In this document: positions 45,720 through 57,494 of the stretch, piece by piece
Numbering within the stretch: the stretch's first letter is position 1
Layout of the letters: each line of letters begins with the position of its first letter
DNA from: Coniferiporia sulphurascens
Lineage: Eukaryota; Basidiomycota; Agaricomycetes; Hymenochaetales; Hymenochaetaceae
Direction of reading: 5' to 3'
DNA: 64,000 nt
Assembly: GCA_002794785.1 (NCBI GenBank)
Contig: NBBA01000007.1
Coordinates: 1,116,001 to 1,180,000 of the forward strand
Translations under genes and position numbers: made by a program
The notes under the pieces: generated by a model
The model's database searches: none
Told to the model about the DNA's origin: nothing
The model's input: the letters and a program-made list of their open reading frames with translations, nothing else

Positions 45720-47770
45720 ATTTCCTCCATCTGTTTGTTGGTGGGGTCGGCGTCGAGGGCCTCAATGATTTGGCGGTAGCGCCTCTTCTTTGGGCACATC
45801 GGCAGGGTGGCAGGGTGGTCGCCTTTGCAGTTTATGCATTGGCGGGGGTGGGGACATGTGTCGCCTTCGGGCACTGTGTCTGTGGCGCAGTGGGCGCACA
45901 ATTTGCAGTGATTGTGGGTCAGGTGGGCACCTGCACAATCAGCGCAGCATGGTTGTGCTCGGCAACCCTTGGTTCCGTGGCCTAGGCCCTGGCACCGTTC
46001 ACATTGGGTGAGGGTGGGGCGGATGGGTGGGACCGAGAGCTGGAGGGTGGAGCCGAACATCCATACCTGTGGCCTCTTGAGGAGGCACTTGCGAATGGAT
46101 CTGTCAGGATCGACAAAGGAGAATGCTACAGGGCACCTGTCCAATGTTGGCAGGTGGTCTTTGGTGGTGGTGAAGTGGGGGGGGACTACGAAGTCCAGGT
46201 TGAGGAGTGCCGGGTTGTGCCGGATCTCGGCTAGGAGGGCTTTGTTGGAGATGGTGTGTCCGTTTTGACCGAACAGGAAGTCCCTGCATGGCACCATAGA
46301 GATGTGCAGTGCAGACTGCAGGTGGACTCTGGAGGGGGTTAGGGAGAATGCAGACGGGATGTTGATTCCTGCCGCTATGCACTCTGTGCACATATGGGTG
46401 GCAAACGCCGCGGAGTGGCGATCAATGATCGTTTCCGTGGTCAGGTTAGCCGAGGATGGGCGTGACACGAATGTAGTCACGATATTTCCTTTCACATTAA
46501 ATGACGAGGAAAGGACCGGGACACGGTCTGCGGTGGGGAGGGAGGCAAAAAACTCATGTGACACTTTGGTGAGGGCCATCGTGGATTTCTGATTTTCGGC
46601 ACGTATGCCGACTGTCGGGGTGAGAACCAAGGTCGGGTCCTTGGCGTACATTGTGGGTGGTGGGGGCACCTTCCGCATGTGCTTCTTCTTCTTCTGCGAT
46701 GGATTGATGACCACTCCTGTGGCCGGGGCCATGGGGGTGGGGTTGGCAGTTGTCGGGGGGGCCGCTGATGCTGCCACTTGTGCATAGGAGGTGGGGGCGA
46801 CCGCCGTGGTCGCTTGGGGAGCCGGTTGCTGTTGTTGTTGCTGTTGTTGTTGTTGGGCGGGCCTAGAGCTGATGGAAGCCATCTGACAGGAAATAGAAGC
46901 CATGTCAGTAGTCAGATGCTTGACTGCCTCAGTCAGCGCCCTCATTTCTGGGGTCACAGGGGCGGTGTTAGAGGTCCCGGTTGCGACCGGGGTCCTCTGG
47001 GGGGGGGGAGCTGGGGCGAAGGGTGCCGGGAGGGCGATTACTGCTCCCTCCCTCGCAAAGTTATAGGCCATTACTGCATTACGGTAAATGATGTTTTGTG
47101 GGTATGTCCTATCTTGCTCTATGTTGGCCAGCGTTCGTTGGACGTTCCAGAGGAGGTCGCCTACAAACTGCACAGCCTTGATGTCAATTGTCTTGGTGGT
47201 GGCATCCCTGGTTTGCTCGTCAAAGTCATCCAGGGCATGGGTGAGGGAGTACATGAAGCCTGCGGTGTGCTTTTCATGTTGTTGTTGGGTGGGGGGGCCT
47301 CTCAGTGTGAGAGGTGACATGACGGAAGAGGAGCGTTTCTGCCCGAGGCTTGCGCCTCCCACCTGTTGCGGGGGGGTATGGGGGTCAACTGCCATTTCTG
47401 GGGCTGTCTCACCTGTTTCTATGACTCCGTGGATCAACCCTACCGAGGCAGCTGGGGAGCCGGCTCGGGATGCTGCCCTTGATTCTGTGCACGCTTGGGT
47501 GGTGAAGTCGTAGGCCGAGATCATTTGGGAGTCGCCGATGGCTGGGGAGGGGGCTAGGATGTCCGGTGAGGACAACTGGTCCTGGGAGGGGTTGGTAGTG
47601 GGGGTGGTGGGGGCCGTTCCATGGCGGTGAGCGGCCTCGGCGCCTGCAGAGGCCCAGTTGGCGGCCATCCTGGTGCCGCAGTCGGGATCGGCATTGGCCG
47701 ATGGGGTGGGTGGTGGGTTGGTACGGTTTGTTCGACAGAGAGTATTCCTGTAATCGCCTGGGTTCGACAT
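45716..47770 (-). CDS. LINE-B1 ORF1, intact 684-aa gag-like protein
   Basis: The only undamaged full ORF1 in the window. It starts MSNPGDYRNT at 47770, just 55 bases inside the 5' end. The Pro/Ala/Thr-rich N-terminus includes SRAGSPAASVG; the GDLLWNVQRTLANIEQDRTYPQN segment is conserved with A copies; MRALTEAVKHLTTDMAS is a probable helix. A ten-residue poly-Gln tract lies near residue 318 and a KKKK stretch before YAKDPTLVL. The C-terminus has CERCQGLGHGTKGC, CADCAGAHLTHNHCKLC and CINCKGDHPATLPMC knuckles. Expected role: RNA binding in the retrotransposition particle. The stop overlaps ORF2 as ATGA at 45716-45719. Confidence 0.93.
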   Translation of the reverse strand: MSNPGDYRNTLCRTNRTNPPPTPSANADPDCGTRMAANWASAGAEAAHRHGTAPTTPTTNPSQDQLSSPDILAPSPAIGDSQMISAYDFTTQACTESRAASRAGSPAASVGLIHGVIETGETAPEMAVDPHTPPQQVGGASLGQKRSSSVMSPLTLRGPPTQQQHEKHTAGFMYSLTHALDDFDEQTRDATTKTIDIKAVQFVGDLLWNVQRTLANIEQDRTYPQNIIYRNAVMAYNFAREGAVIALPAPFAPAPPPQRTPVATGTSNTAPVTPEMRALTEAVKHLTTDMASISCQMASISSRPAQQQQQQQQQQPAPQATTAVAPTSYAQVAASAAPPTTANPTPMAPATGVVINPSQKKKKHMRKVPPPPTMYAKDPTLVLTPTVGIRAENQKSTMALTKVSHEFFASLPTADRVPVLSSSFNVKGNIVTTFVSRPSSANLTTETIIDRHSAAFATHMCTECIAAGINIPSAFSLTPSRVHLQSALHISMVPCRDFLFGQNGHTISNKALLAEIRHNPALLNLDFVVPPHFTTTKDHLPTLDRCPVAFSFVDPDRSIRKCLLKRPQVWMFGSTLQLSVPPIRPTLTQCERCQGLGHGTKGCRAQPCCADCAGAHLTHNHCKLCAHCATDTVPEGDTCPHPRQCINCKGDHPATLPMCPKKRRYRQIIEALDADPTNKQMEEI

Positions 47771-47852
47771 GGGGGAGTTTTAGCTGCCCACACTAGTCAA
47801 TGGTGGTGGTTACTGGTCAAGAAGGTGGAGCTTTCAGAAGAGTAATGGCGGC

Positions 47853-48675
47853 ACAGCTGGGGTAGGGGGAGGCAGGGGGCCAAGGCCCGCAGCCAAGAGT
47901 GGGGGGGGTGGTGGGAAGAAAGTAGATCTGAAGAGCTCACCTTTCTCATCATCCATCTGTGTGAAGGTGCCGTCCTCACGTTTGAGTGAAGGTACTTGGG
48001 TTGGGTGGACGCCCAGGCCTCGTTTGGCCCATGACCAGATGTTGGAGGGGTCGGCTTCTGACGCCTGTTCTGAGTAGTATGTCCGCTTAGCAGCTCACAC
48101 CTCTCGTTTGAATGAGCGTCTTGCTGCTGCTTTCGCGGTTGGTGTTCGGGCACTGTGGATTGCATTCAGTAGATCCCGGCAGTTGGACGACCACCAGGGG
48201 ACAGCTGTTTTCGATGGAGTGTGGATTTTGGTGAATGGTTGTAGCACGTCTGTCATGGCTTTGAGGACGGCACTTGCTTTCTGGTCAAGGGAGTTAGCAT
48301 CCACTACTGGTAGGGCAAATGCATTTGTGAGGGCTGGGAAAGCGGCCTCTGTCCAACTGTCCTTATCCTCATTACTGAGTTTCCGGGTTGTGGGTGAGGG
48401 CCGAGGTATTGAGGTTGGTATTGACCATCGCAGGACTTGGTGGTCAGATAGAGGTGATGGGGTTGCATTGAAGGAGTCCATGATGGACTCTGGATTGATT
48501 GATGGTGGTGCCCATACCATGTCGATTGGGCATCTCCTACGCCCTGGGAGGGGTCGAGTGTTGCAGTTGGGTGGGTGGGCTGGTTCATGGCCGTTTTCTC
48601 TAAAGAAGTCGTCCAGAGGTTGGGCTCTGCGATTTTCTTCTTGGGTGGAGTCGAGGGTTGACCACGAGTGGTGGC
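47853..48675 (-). pseudogene. LINE-C2 ORF2 piece, endonuclease end and linker
   Basis: Minus-strand coding: from RHHSW at 48675 through DDFFRENGHEPAHPPNC, PIDMVWAPPSINPESIMDSF and SDHQVLRWS to the Pro-rich linker, with a TGA at the GVRAAKRTYY position near 48093. It joins 41132-41382 across LINE-B1 and 57820-58238 across LINE-A7. It closely resembles LINE-C4. Confidence 0.82.
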
Positions 48676-49702
48676 CATCCTTCTTGACCAGTAACCACCA
48701 CCATCGACTAGTGTGGGCAGCTAAAACTCCCCCATGTCGAACCCCAGTGGATACAGAAATGCCCTACGTTCGACTCGACCACCCCTCCCACCTCCCTCAT
48801 CGGCCAGTGCCGATGCCGACGGGGCCACCAGGGCTGCCGCCAATTGGGTGGCCACTGGCAACGTAGCTGCCGCTTTACATGGTACGACCCCCACCCCCGC
48901 CCAAATCGACCCAGGCCTCCCGGCGTTGTCCCCAGATGCGCTCCGTCTCGCCCCATCCCCCGTCATCGGAGTCTCGAACATGGAGTTCACCCACACATTC
49001 GAGCATGTAAGCCACCCCCCCTCTGAAGGCTCCAACCCCCCGGTCAGCGACCAGGGAGCAATGGAAGATGTCCTCAAGAACCCACACACCCCCTCGCTGC
49101 CACTCACCAACAAGAGATCATCCGAGAACCTCTCCCCGCACACCCCCCGACCCCGCCCTCGAGCCCAGTTCGAGCCGCACACATCAGGATTTATGTACGC
49201 CATATCCCGAGCGTTGGAGGACTTCGACAGGAAGACCCACCGCTACAACCCCAATGAGATAGACTGGGCTGCGGCCAAGTTTGTGGGCGACCTCCTCTGG
49301 AATGTCCAACAGACCATCACCAGCATTCTGAGAGACAAGAAGGACCCCCAGTACATCATCTCCCACAACATAGAGATGGCCTACAACATCGCAAGGGGGG
49401 GGCAGAAGCCTCCCTGCCAGCGCCCTTTGCCCCAGCTCGCCCCCAACACAGGACCCCGATCACCACTACCCAACCCTCTGCCCTTACCAGGACCCCCGGA
49501 ACTACTAACGTGTCACCTGATGTGGCTGCGCTGACCAATATTGTCAAACAGCTCTCCACAGAAGTCGCCACCATCTCCCGACAAGTCTCAACCCTTGTCA
49601 ACTGGCCCGCACCCCATGCCCCACAGGCCCAGAAGGCCCAGGCCCCCACCACCAACACCGGCCCAACTGCAAACACCGCAGCTCCAACCTCCTCCTATGC
49701 CC

Positions 49703-50042
49703 CCCCTTTTCCTCTGTTCAGTGACTGCCTTTCGGACTCTCCCTTGTATGTCCCGGCTGGTGCTCTTGCCCTCCCTTTCCTATTCTAAGCTACCCCCTTT
49801 GCCTGCCTTCACCCACTTGGTCTCATTGTAGCGATATGTATTCCTCTCTCTCGCTTCTCCTTTACTAATAGGGACCCTTCCCACCTTGGCACCCTTCGGG
49901 GAGCAGGGCCCCTGCCCAGTTTCGTGTGTTGTGCGATGATGGGCGCCTCCACTGTTATGTAGTTAGGGCCCCCCCTTTGGGGGGGCAGCTTGTAATTATG
50001 TAATACTGCAGGAATAATTTTTTTTTAAAAAAAAAAAAAAAA
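49703..50042 (+). mobile_element. Nested 340-bp LINE 3' UTR insertion
   Basis: Only the very end of ORF2, the A/B-type 3' UTR and a T/A-rich tail. Flanked by CCTCCTCCTATGCCC at 49688-49702 and 50043-50057 (exact edges blurred by C and A runs). It is a severely 5'-truncated insertion, inserted in the same orientation as its host. Confidence 0.9.
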
Positions 50043-50976
50043 CCTCCTCCTATGCCCAGGTAGCCGCCGCCCCGGCCCCAACCACCGCCTCCAACCCCAG
50101 CCCCGTTGCACCGGCTGCGGGCACAGTCTTTACGACAGTGACCCACAAAAAGAAGAAAAAGCAATGCCAGGTTCCGCCACCACCCCCGGTTTACGCCAAG
50201 GACCCAACCCTGGTCCTAATCCTGGCCGTCGTCCCCAAGACTGAGCTGCAGCTCCCCACCATGCGCCTTACCACCACTGCCCATGAGTTCTTCTCCTCCC
50301 TCCCCACTGCTGACCAGGTCACAGTCCTCACTTCCTCCTTCAACGTGAAGGGGAACCTTGTGACTTCCTTTGCCAAGCGCCCAGCCTCTGCCTCTCCCGC
50401 CACAGACACGATCATTGATCGCCACTCTGCGGCATTCGCAGTCCATATGTGCGACAGGTGTTTATCCGTGACGGCCGACAAAATTTCCGCCTGGTTCACC
50501 CTCACCCCCGTCCGTGTCTGCCCTCGGTCCTCCCTTCGCATCTCGATGGTGCCTTGCATGGACTACCTCTTCGGCCAGAATGGCCACACCATCTCCCCGA
50601 AGGCCCTCATGGCCGAAATCCGGAACAATCCGGCGCTCCGCCCCCTCGACTTCGTAGTCGACCCCCACTTCGCCGCCACAGAGGATCACCTCCCCTCCCT
50701 TCAAAAGTGCCCTGTGGCTTTCTCCTTCTCCGACCCGGATGGCTCAATCTGCGCACAGCTCCTGAAGCGCCCACAAGTATGGCTGTTCAGCTCCGCCCTC
50801 TCCCTCTCCGTCCTGCCCTACCACCCCAGCCTCACCCAGTGTGAGTGCTGCCAGGGCTTAGGCCATGGGACGAAAGGCTGCCACGCCCAGCCCTGCTGCA
50901 CCAACTGCGGAGGAGGACATTTGTCCCACAACCACCATAAGTTGTGCGTGTCCTGCACCACCGAAGCCATCGAGGG

Positions 50977-53331
50977 CTCTTGACCATATTCACGGGTGTG
51001 GTCCTCCAGAAATTTCACCAAACTGGCACCACCACCCTCACATACGTGGATGACCACCTCCTAGTGTGCGTAGGACCCAGCATGGCATCCAACTGCCAGC
51101 AATTGTCCAACGCCTACCATCAACTCAACGCCCACTTTAGCGCCATCGGCCTCAACATTGAAGCTGCAAAGATGGAATGCCAACACTTTCACCCACCCCG
51201 ACGCTGATCAGCCGCCTATGCCGACTGGGATACCACCGGGGTATGGGTCACCCCAACCACATTAATCCGACCCTCTATCCCGCTCCACTGGCTGGGAATT
51301 TGGTGGGATCCCGCCCTCACCTTCAAGGCCCATGTAGAGTGCATGCGCTCCAAGGGCCTCTCCACCCTTGCCGCCCTCCGCATTCTCGGCAACATGGAAC
51401 GCAGAATCTCGGCCCTCCTCCTTCGACGACTGTACTCCATGTGCGTTCGCTCCGTTCTCACATGGGGCGCTCCGGTGTGGTATCATGGCCACCGCCAAAA
51501 AACATTAGTAAGCCGCCTACAGGCTGTACAAAACACGGCTTGTAGATGGATTCTGGGCATCTACAAAGGTGCCTCCCCATTCTCAACAAATTTTCTTTGT
51601 TCCCTTCCCCCTCTCTCTTATTATTTTGAATATGCTAAGACTCTCCATTCTCTGCGCCTCTGGCGCACCCCGCACTCCATCGGTAGAAAATGATATAATA
51701 AATCAGTAACTAACCGTCCCTTTTCCACTTCTCTGCAGGCCCAGGTCCCTCGGGTACAACCGGTCCCTGCATACACTCATCCCCCGTGGATGGATCCTCT
51801 GGCATTTACGAATGGACGAGTCTCGTTTGCCACTCCAATCACTCTGGTCAGCGAAGATACCTGCAAGGAATTTGTGGGCACAGCGCGCTCCCTGAGCACC
51901 CTCCCCCACCTTCAGGTTTTCACCGATGGCTCCTGCATCGGCTCAAAGTCTGGGTCAGCAGTCTGCGCCATGGAAGGTCTTATCCGCCTCAAGTCCTGCC
52001 GGCTTGCCTCCCCCACCTGTGCTACAGCCATGGACGCAGAAAATTTCTCTCTCACCTCCACACCTAGCTGGGTCACACACCATCTCCGGGAGTATCTGCC
52101 TGTCGCATCCGACATATTCTTCTTGTCAGATTCGCTGACAGCACTCCACCTGATCCGAACCTGGGCGCCAGTTTCAGGCGCACATCTCCTCCACCAATGG
52201 AAGGCAGGGGTCCAGACTCTCTTGGACTCTTACCTGGATCTCGCTGTTCATTTCGTCTGGTGTTCGGGTCACTCCAACATCCCGGGGAATGAATGGGCAG
52301 ACCAAGAGGCGAAGTTCGCAATGAATCTCCCCCCGTCTACCCTCACACCCTCCACCTCTGCACTGAAAGAGGCCACCATTAACACCCTCATGGAGCGCTG
52401 GGCCCTTTCTCTCGCCTGCCCCCTCGCCTCGACAGCCAATAAATACCTGGCTATCAGCAGCGTCCCTTCCTGTCGTCCCTGAAAGCTCATGATGCAAGCG
52501 GTAGACCACCCTCGCCGGGAGCTCTCAGCAGTCGCCTAGGTTCTCTGCCATGCCGGTCCCTATGGGGGATACTGGCTGAGCTTCAACTCAGCCTACCGAC
52601 ACAGGCATGGCCTGATCTCACACTGCTGATGGCATAACCACCCCCCCTGGCCAGCCCAGTCGACTGCCCACGTACTGGGTGGATGTCGCACTTTCCGCCC
52701 CTGGATCCACAAGGTCTGGCCCCCCCATGACCCACTTCCAACCCACCATGCCAAATGGGCCGATGAAAACCGTCTCCAGGTTCTGCACCGCTGGCTTAAG
52801 CTGACAGGGCACCTGAATCGCATCTCCGACCACACCTCCACCTCCATCTGTCTGGCCTTTGCCGCGATGGAACTCAAGGGGCACCTGACCAACGAAGATA
52901 TGGACTTGGACCTCCTTCGGGAATACATGAGTTGTATGCTTGGAACCCATACCCAGGACCCAGACCCGGCTCTCTTGGAGCTTTCAGGTATGCTTCCTCC
53001 CTTTTCCTCTGATCTGTGACTGCCTTTCGGACTCTCCCGCATATGTCCCAGCCGGCGCTCTTGCCCCCCCTTTCCAATTCTAAGCTACCCCCTTTGCCTG
53101 ATGTTGTCTGTTTGGTTCGGCCGTAGTGATACGTATTCCTTCCTCTTTCTGTTATCTCATTAATAGGGGCCCTTCCCACTCTGGCTCCCCTTGGGGAGCA
53201 GGGCCCCCACCCAGTTTCGTGCATTGCGCAATGACGGGCGCCTCTGTTGTTATGTAGTTAGGGCCCCCCCTTCGGGGGGGCAGCTTGTAATTATGTAATA
53301 CTGCAGGAATAATAATTAAAAAAAAAAAAAA
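50977..53331 (+). mobile_element. Nested LINE-A8, 5'-truncated, 2.36 kb
   Basis: A plus-strand family-A 3' part with an A-rich tail, inserted in LINE-A7 ORF1. TSD GAAGCCATC(G/A)AGGG at 50963-50976 and 53332-53345, one mismatch of CG versus CA type. It begins inside the RT, just before the YVDD block. Confidence 0.93.
50985..53019 (+). pseudogene. LINE-A8 ORF2, RT end, RNase H and C-terminal region
   Basis: The frame starts TIFTGVVLQKFHQTGTTTLTYVDDH, so the catalytic YVDD is present. TGA codons occur at 51205 (Cys position in A7), 51691 and 52480 (Trp of RPWKL); further on are a TAG near 52537 (CAG elsewhere) and a TGA near 52627 (Arg elsewhere). No frameshift noticed. RNase H motifs: FTDGS, DAENFSL, LSDS, WCSGHSNIPGNEWAD. 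It ends at the usual TGA before the 3' UTR. Confidence 0.83.
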
Positions 53332-53486
53332 GAAGCCATCAAGGGTGACCACTGCCCTCACCCTTGCTACTGCATGAACTGCAAAGGCGACCACCCCACT
53401 ACCCTTCCTCAATGCCCCAAGAAACGGCGATTCCGCCAGATCCTCAAGGCGGTTGAAGGAACCGATGACGAATTAATGGAGGACCA

Positions 53487-56400
53487 ATGAATAGCCACAT
53501 CTCTATTCTTCAGTGGAATGCTGCCCGCTCTCTGGCCATGGTCCATTCCCTTATTCCAATCCTCACCACTGACCCATCTCCACCCACCATAATTTTGATC
53601 CAGGAACCGCCCTGGTACCAAATAGGCCTCCAGCCCTCACTCACTGTTTCTGCCGGCATGCCGGTACTCAATGTCCCGTCCCTACCTGGCTACACAGCCA
53701 TACTCCCCCCAGCCACTCGGCCAAGGGTTGTTACATATGTATCCTGGACCATCCCACCCACTGCCTGGTCAGTTCTTGGCGCCGCATCCTCTGGCACTGA
53801 CATCCTCACCATCGAAATCCGCTCACTCATGACAATCCGTTTGTGCAACTTCTATGGTATGCACACACCAGACCGTACGACCGCTGCCCCCCTCTACCCC
53901 GGTGAGTCTTTCCTCTTTTCAATACCACTGGCTCTGGCCTCCACCCTCATGGTGGCAGGCGACTTCAACCATTGCCACCACTCATGGTCCGAATTACTTG
54001 CTTCACGGCAGGAGGATTTGAGAGCGCAACCTCTTGATGATTTCTTCCGGGAGCATGGCCTTGCGCCAGCCCACCTCCCAGACTCGGACTCCAGGCCTGT
54101 CGACAATCATCAGCGGTGCCCAATTGACATGATCTGGTCCCCTCCCATGATCAACCCCAACTCTATATTAGATTCAGGCACCTCAACCACCTCCACACTG
54201 TCTGACCACACTATCTTATGCTGGTCACTGCCGACTCAGCCCCCACCCCCAACCGTCAAAACCCACCGGCTAACACTGGACAACAAGGAGGAGTGAACCA
54301 ACATTGCCTTTCCACTACTCGAAGCTGCCTTTACACTACAGACAGATGACACCCTCACCCTTGATATCAAAGCGCAGGCTGTAGTCGACTCTATGATTGC
54401 GGCCCTTGCCCCCTTCACCTGAATCACAAAGCCGTCCAAAACCGAGGTCTCCTGGTGGACCCTGACATGCAAAATGCTCCTATGGGCGATTTCAACAGCC
54501 TCCACCCCCCTTCAACGGTCAGCAGCCCGCCGCGCATTTAAGCGAGGCATACGGGTGGCAAAGCGAAATTTCTACACCAAGCAAGCTGACCAGGCAGATG
54601 CCTCCAACATCTGGGGCTGGGCCAAACGCAGCCTTGGCAACTGACCTACACTGATCCCCTCGCTCAAAAAGAACGATGGCACCTTCACCCAATCAGATGA
54701 CGAGAAAGGTGAGCTCTTCCACACAACTTTCTTCATGCCCCCGCCACCTCGACAAGCGGCAGCTATGCCGCCGCCCCCTCACCAACCAGCTGCCCCACCC
54801 ATCCTCCTAACGGAGCTAATGGGGGCACTGTCCGACACCTCCAACTTGTTGGCTCCGGGCCTCTCAGGGATCAGATACTGCCCTTTAAAATGGGTGGTAG
54901 ATGCCTACCCAGACAAGATCCTGGCCCTTTTCAATGACTGCCTGCCCATGGGGCACCACCCTAAGTGCTGGCGGGTGGCAAAAGTGGTCATGCTCCAGAA
55001 GCCAAACAAGAAGGACCCTTTCTCACCTCGCTCATACCGACCCATCTCCCTCGAAGAGACCCTAGGGAAACTCCTCAAAAAGATCATTGCTAACTGGCTC
55101 CAATTCCTTGCCAACACAAGAAAGTGGCTGCCACCTAACCAGTATGGGGGGCGTCAAGGACATTCCATCTATGATGCCACCCAACACCTCCTTCAGATTG
55201 CACAACGAGCCCAGGCTGAGGGCCACGTATGTTCGGTCCTCGTGGTCGACATACAAGGTTTCTTCGACTCGGTAAACCCCCAACTCCTTCACCGGCAACT
55301 GCTGGACCTCCAGTGCCTGCCAGACATGGCAAACTGGTGTCTGTCCTTCATGATGGATTGGCAGGTAGCTATTGCTTTCGATGGCACCACCCTCCCAACT
55401 GCCCAGAAACCTGATCTCGGCACCCCCCAAGGGTCGCCAGTTTCCCTGATCCTCTCGACTATATTCACGGGTGTGGTCCTCCAGAAATTTCACCAAACTG
55501 GCACCACCGCCCTCACATACGTGGATGACCACCTCCTAGTGTGCATCAGCCCCAGCGTGGCATCCAACTGCCAGCAACTATCCGCTGCCTACCACCAACT
55601 CGATGCTCTCTTTGGCAACATTGGTCTCAACATCGAGGCCGCCAAGATGGAGTGCCTACACTTCCACCCGCCCCGGCGCTGTACCTCAGCATACACCAAC
55701 TGGGACACAGCTGGGGTCCAGGTCGACCCCACCATGCTAATCCGACCCTCCATCCCACTTCGCTGGCTGGGAATATGGTGGGACCCTGCCCTTACCTTCA
55801 AGGCCCATGTCGAGCGCATGCGCTCCAAGGGCCTCTCCACCCTTGCCGCCCTCCGCATCCTTGGTAACACGGAACGGGGAATTTCGGCCCTCCTCCTTCG
55901 CCGTCTATACATCGCCTGCGTCCACTCCGTTCTCACATGGGGCGCCCTGGTGTGGTACCATGGCCAGCGCCAAAAAACATTAGTAAGCCGTCTGCAGGCT
56001 GTGCAAAACACGGCATGTAGATGGATTCTTGGTGTCTACAAAGGTGCCTCCCCTTACTCCACAAATTTCCTTTGTTCCCTTCCCCCCCTCTCTTACTATT
56101 TCAAATATGCTAAGACTCTCCATTCTCTGCGCCTCTGGTGTACCCTGCACTCCATCGGTAGAAAACGTTATAACAAATCAGTAGCTAACTGCCCCTTTTC
56201 CACTTCTCTGCAGGTCCGGGTCCCTCGGGTACAACCGGTCCCTGCATACACTCATCCCCTGTGGATGGACCCCCTGGCATTCACGAATGGTCGAGTCTCG
56301 TTCACCACTCCTATCACTCCAGTCAGCGAAGACACCTGCAAAGAATTTGTGGGCGCCGCACACTCCCTGAGCACCCTCCCCCATCTCCAGGTTTTCACTG

Positions 56401-57494
56401 ATGGCTCTCGCATTGGCTCCAAGTCTGGATCAGCAATCTGCGCCATGGAAGGCCTTACCTGCCTCAAATCTCGCCGGCTGGCCTCCCCCACCTGCGCTAC
56501 TGTGACGGATGCAGAAATCTTCTCCCTCACCTCCACACCAAGCTGGGCCGCACACCACCTCTGGGAGCTCCTGCCTGTCACATCTGACATCTTCTTTTTG
56601 TCGGATTTGCTGACAGCACTCCACCTGATCCGAACGTGGGCACCAGTCCCAGGCGCGCACCTCCTCCACCAATGGAAGGCAGGGGTCCAGACCCTATTGG
56701 ACTCATACATGGATCTTTCCATTCACTTTGTCTGGTGTCCAGGTCACTCCAACATCCCGGGGAATGAATGGGCAGACTGCAAGGCGAAGTTCGCAACGAA
56801 TCTCCCCCCGTCTACCCTCACACCCTCCACCTCTGCTCTAAAAGAGGCTGCCATCAACACACTCATGGAGCGATGGACCCTCTCACTTGCCCGCCCCCTA
56901 GCCTCGACAGCCGACAAATACCTCACTGTCAATGGCGTCCCTACCCGATGTCCCTGAAAGCTCATTACGCAGTCGGTTGACCACCCTTGCCGGGAGCTCT
57001 CAGCAGTCGCCCAGGTTCTCTGTCATGCCGGTCCCTACGGGGGTTACTGGCTGAGCTTTGACTCAGTCTACCGACACAGGCATGGCCTGATCTCACACTG
57101 CTGATGGCATAACCACCCCCCCTGGCCAGCCCAGTCGACTGCCCATGTCTTGGGCAGTTGTCGCACTTTCCGACCTTGGATCCGCAAGGTATGGCCCGCC
57201 CATGACCCACTTCCGACCCACCACACCGAGTGGGCCGATGAAAACCGCCTCCAGGTTCTGCGCTGCTGGCTTAAGCTGACAGGGCACCTGAACCGCATCT
57301 CCAACCGCACCTCGGCCTCCATCTGCCTGGCCTTTGCCATGATGGAACTCGAGGGGCACCTGACCGATGAAGATATGGACTTGGACCTCCTTCGGGAATA
57401 CATGAGTCATATGCTTGGACCCCATACGCAGGACCCGGACCTGGCTCTCTTGGAGCTCTCAGGTGCGCTTCCCCCCTTTTCTGCTGATCTATGA
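53487..57494 (+). pseudogene. LINE-A7 ORF2, full-length frame broken only by TGA
   Basis: 1335 codons in a single frame from MNSHISILQWNA. Internal TGA at 54294 (Trp), 54420 (Arg), 54642 (Arg), 56955 (Trp) and 57102 (Arg), judged from sister copies; no TAA, TAG or indel. Endonuclease: QEPPW, GDFNH, SDHTILCWS. RT: ISLEETLGK, VDIQGFFDSV, GTPQGSPVS and TYVDDH at about 55518, all catalytic motifs kept. RNase H: FTDGS, DAEIFSL, LSDLLTAL (usual LSDS), WCPGHSNIPGNEWAD. C-terminal Cys/His region with HTFRPW-like blocks. It is the most complete ORF2 in the window. Confidence 0.88.

Larger units (their letters stand above)
41383..47836 (-). mobile_element. LINE-B1, full-length family-B element with 16-bp TSD
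   Basis: A 6.44-kb minus-strand copy with tail (AAAAAA then TAA repeats on the minus strand) at 41383-41415 and 5' end at 47825. The identical 16-bp repeat GAAGAGTAATGGCGGC flanks it at 41367-41382 and 47837-47852. Between the 5' end and the right TSD lie 11 extra bases, TGGAGCTTTCA (47826-47836). It is inserted in LINE-C2. ORF1 is intact; ORF2 is damaged. The perfect TSD suggests a comparatively recent insertion. Confidence 0.94.
48734..53490 (+). pseudogene. LINE-A7 ORF1, split by two nested insertions
   Basis: Starts MSNPSGYRNALRSTRPP. A frameshift near 49400 lies at a G-run. The 340-bp guest interrupts TSSYAQV, and the 2.36-kb guest interrupts the knuckle region at TEAIEG. Exonic parts are 48734-49702, 50058-50976 and 53346-53490. 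The knuckles CECCQGLGHGTKGC and CTNCGGGHLSHNHHKLC are before the second guest and CMNCKGDHPTTLPQC is after it. Ends in the ATGA overlap at 53487. Confidence 0.86.
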
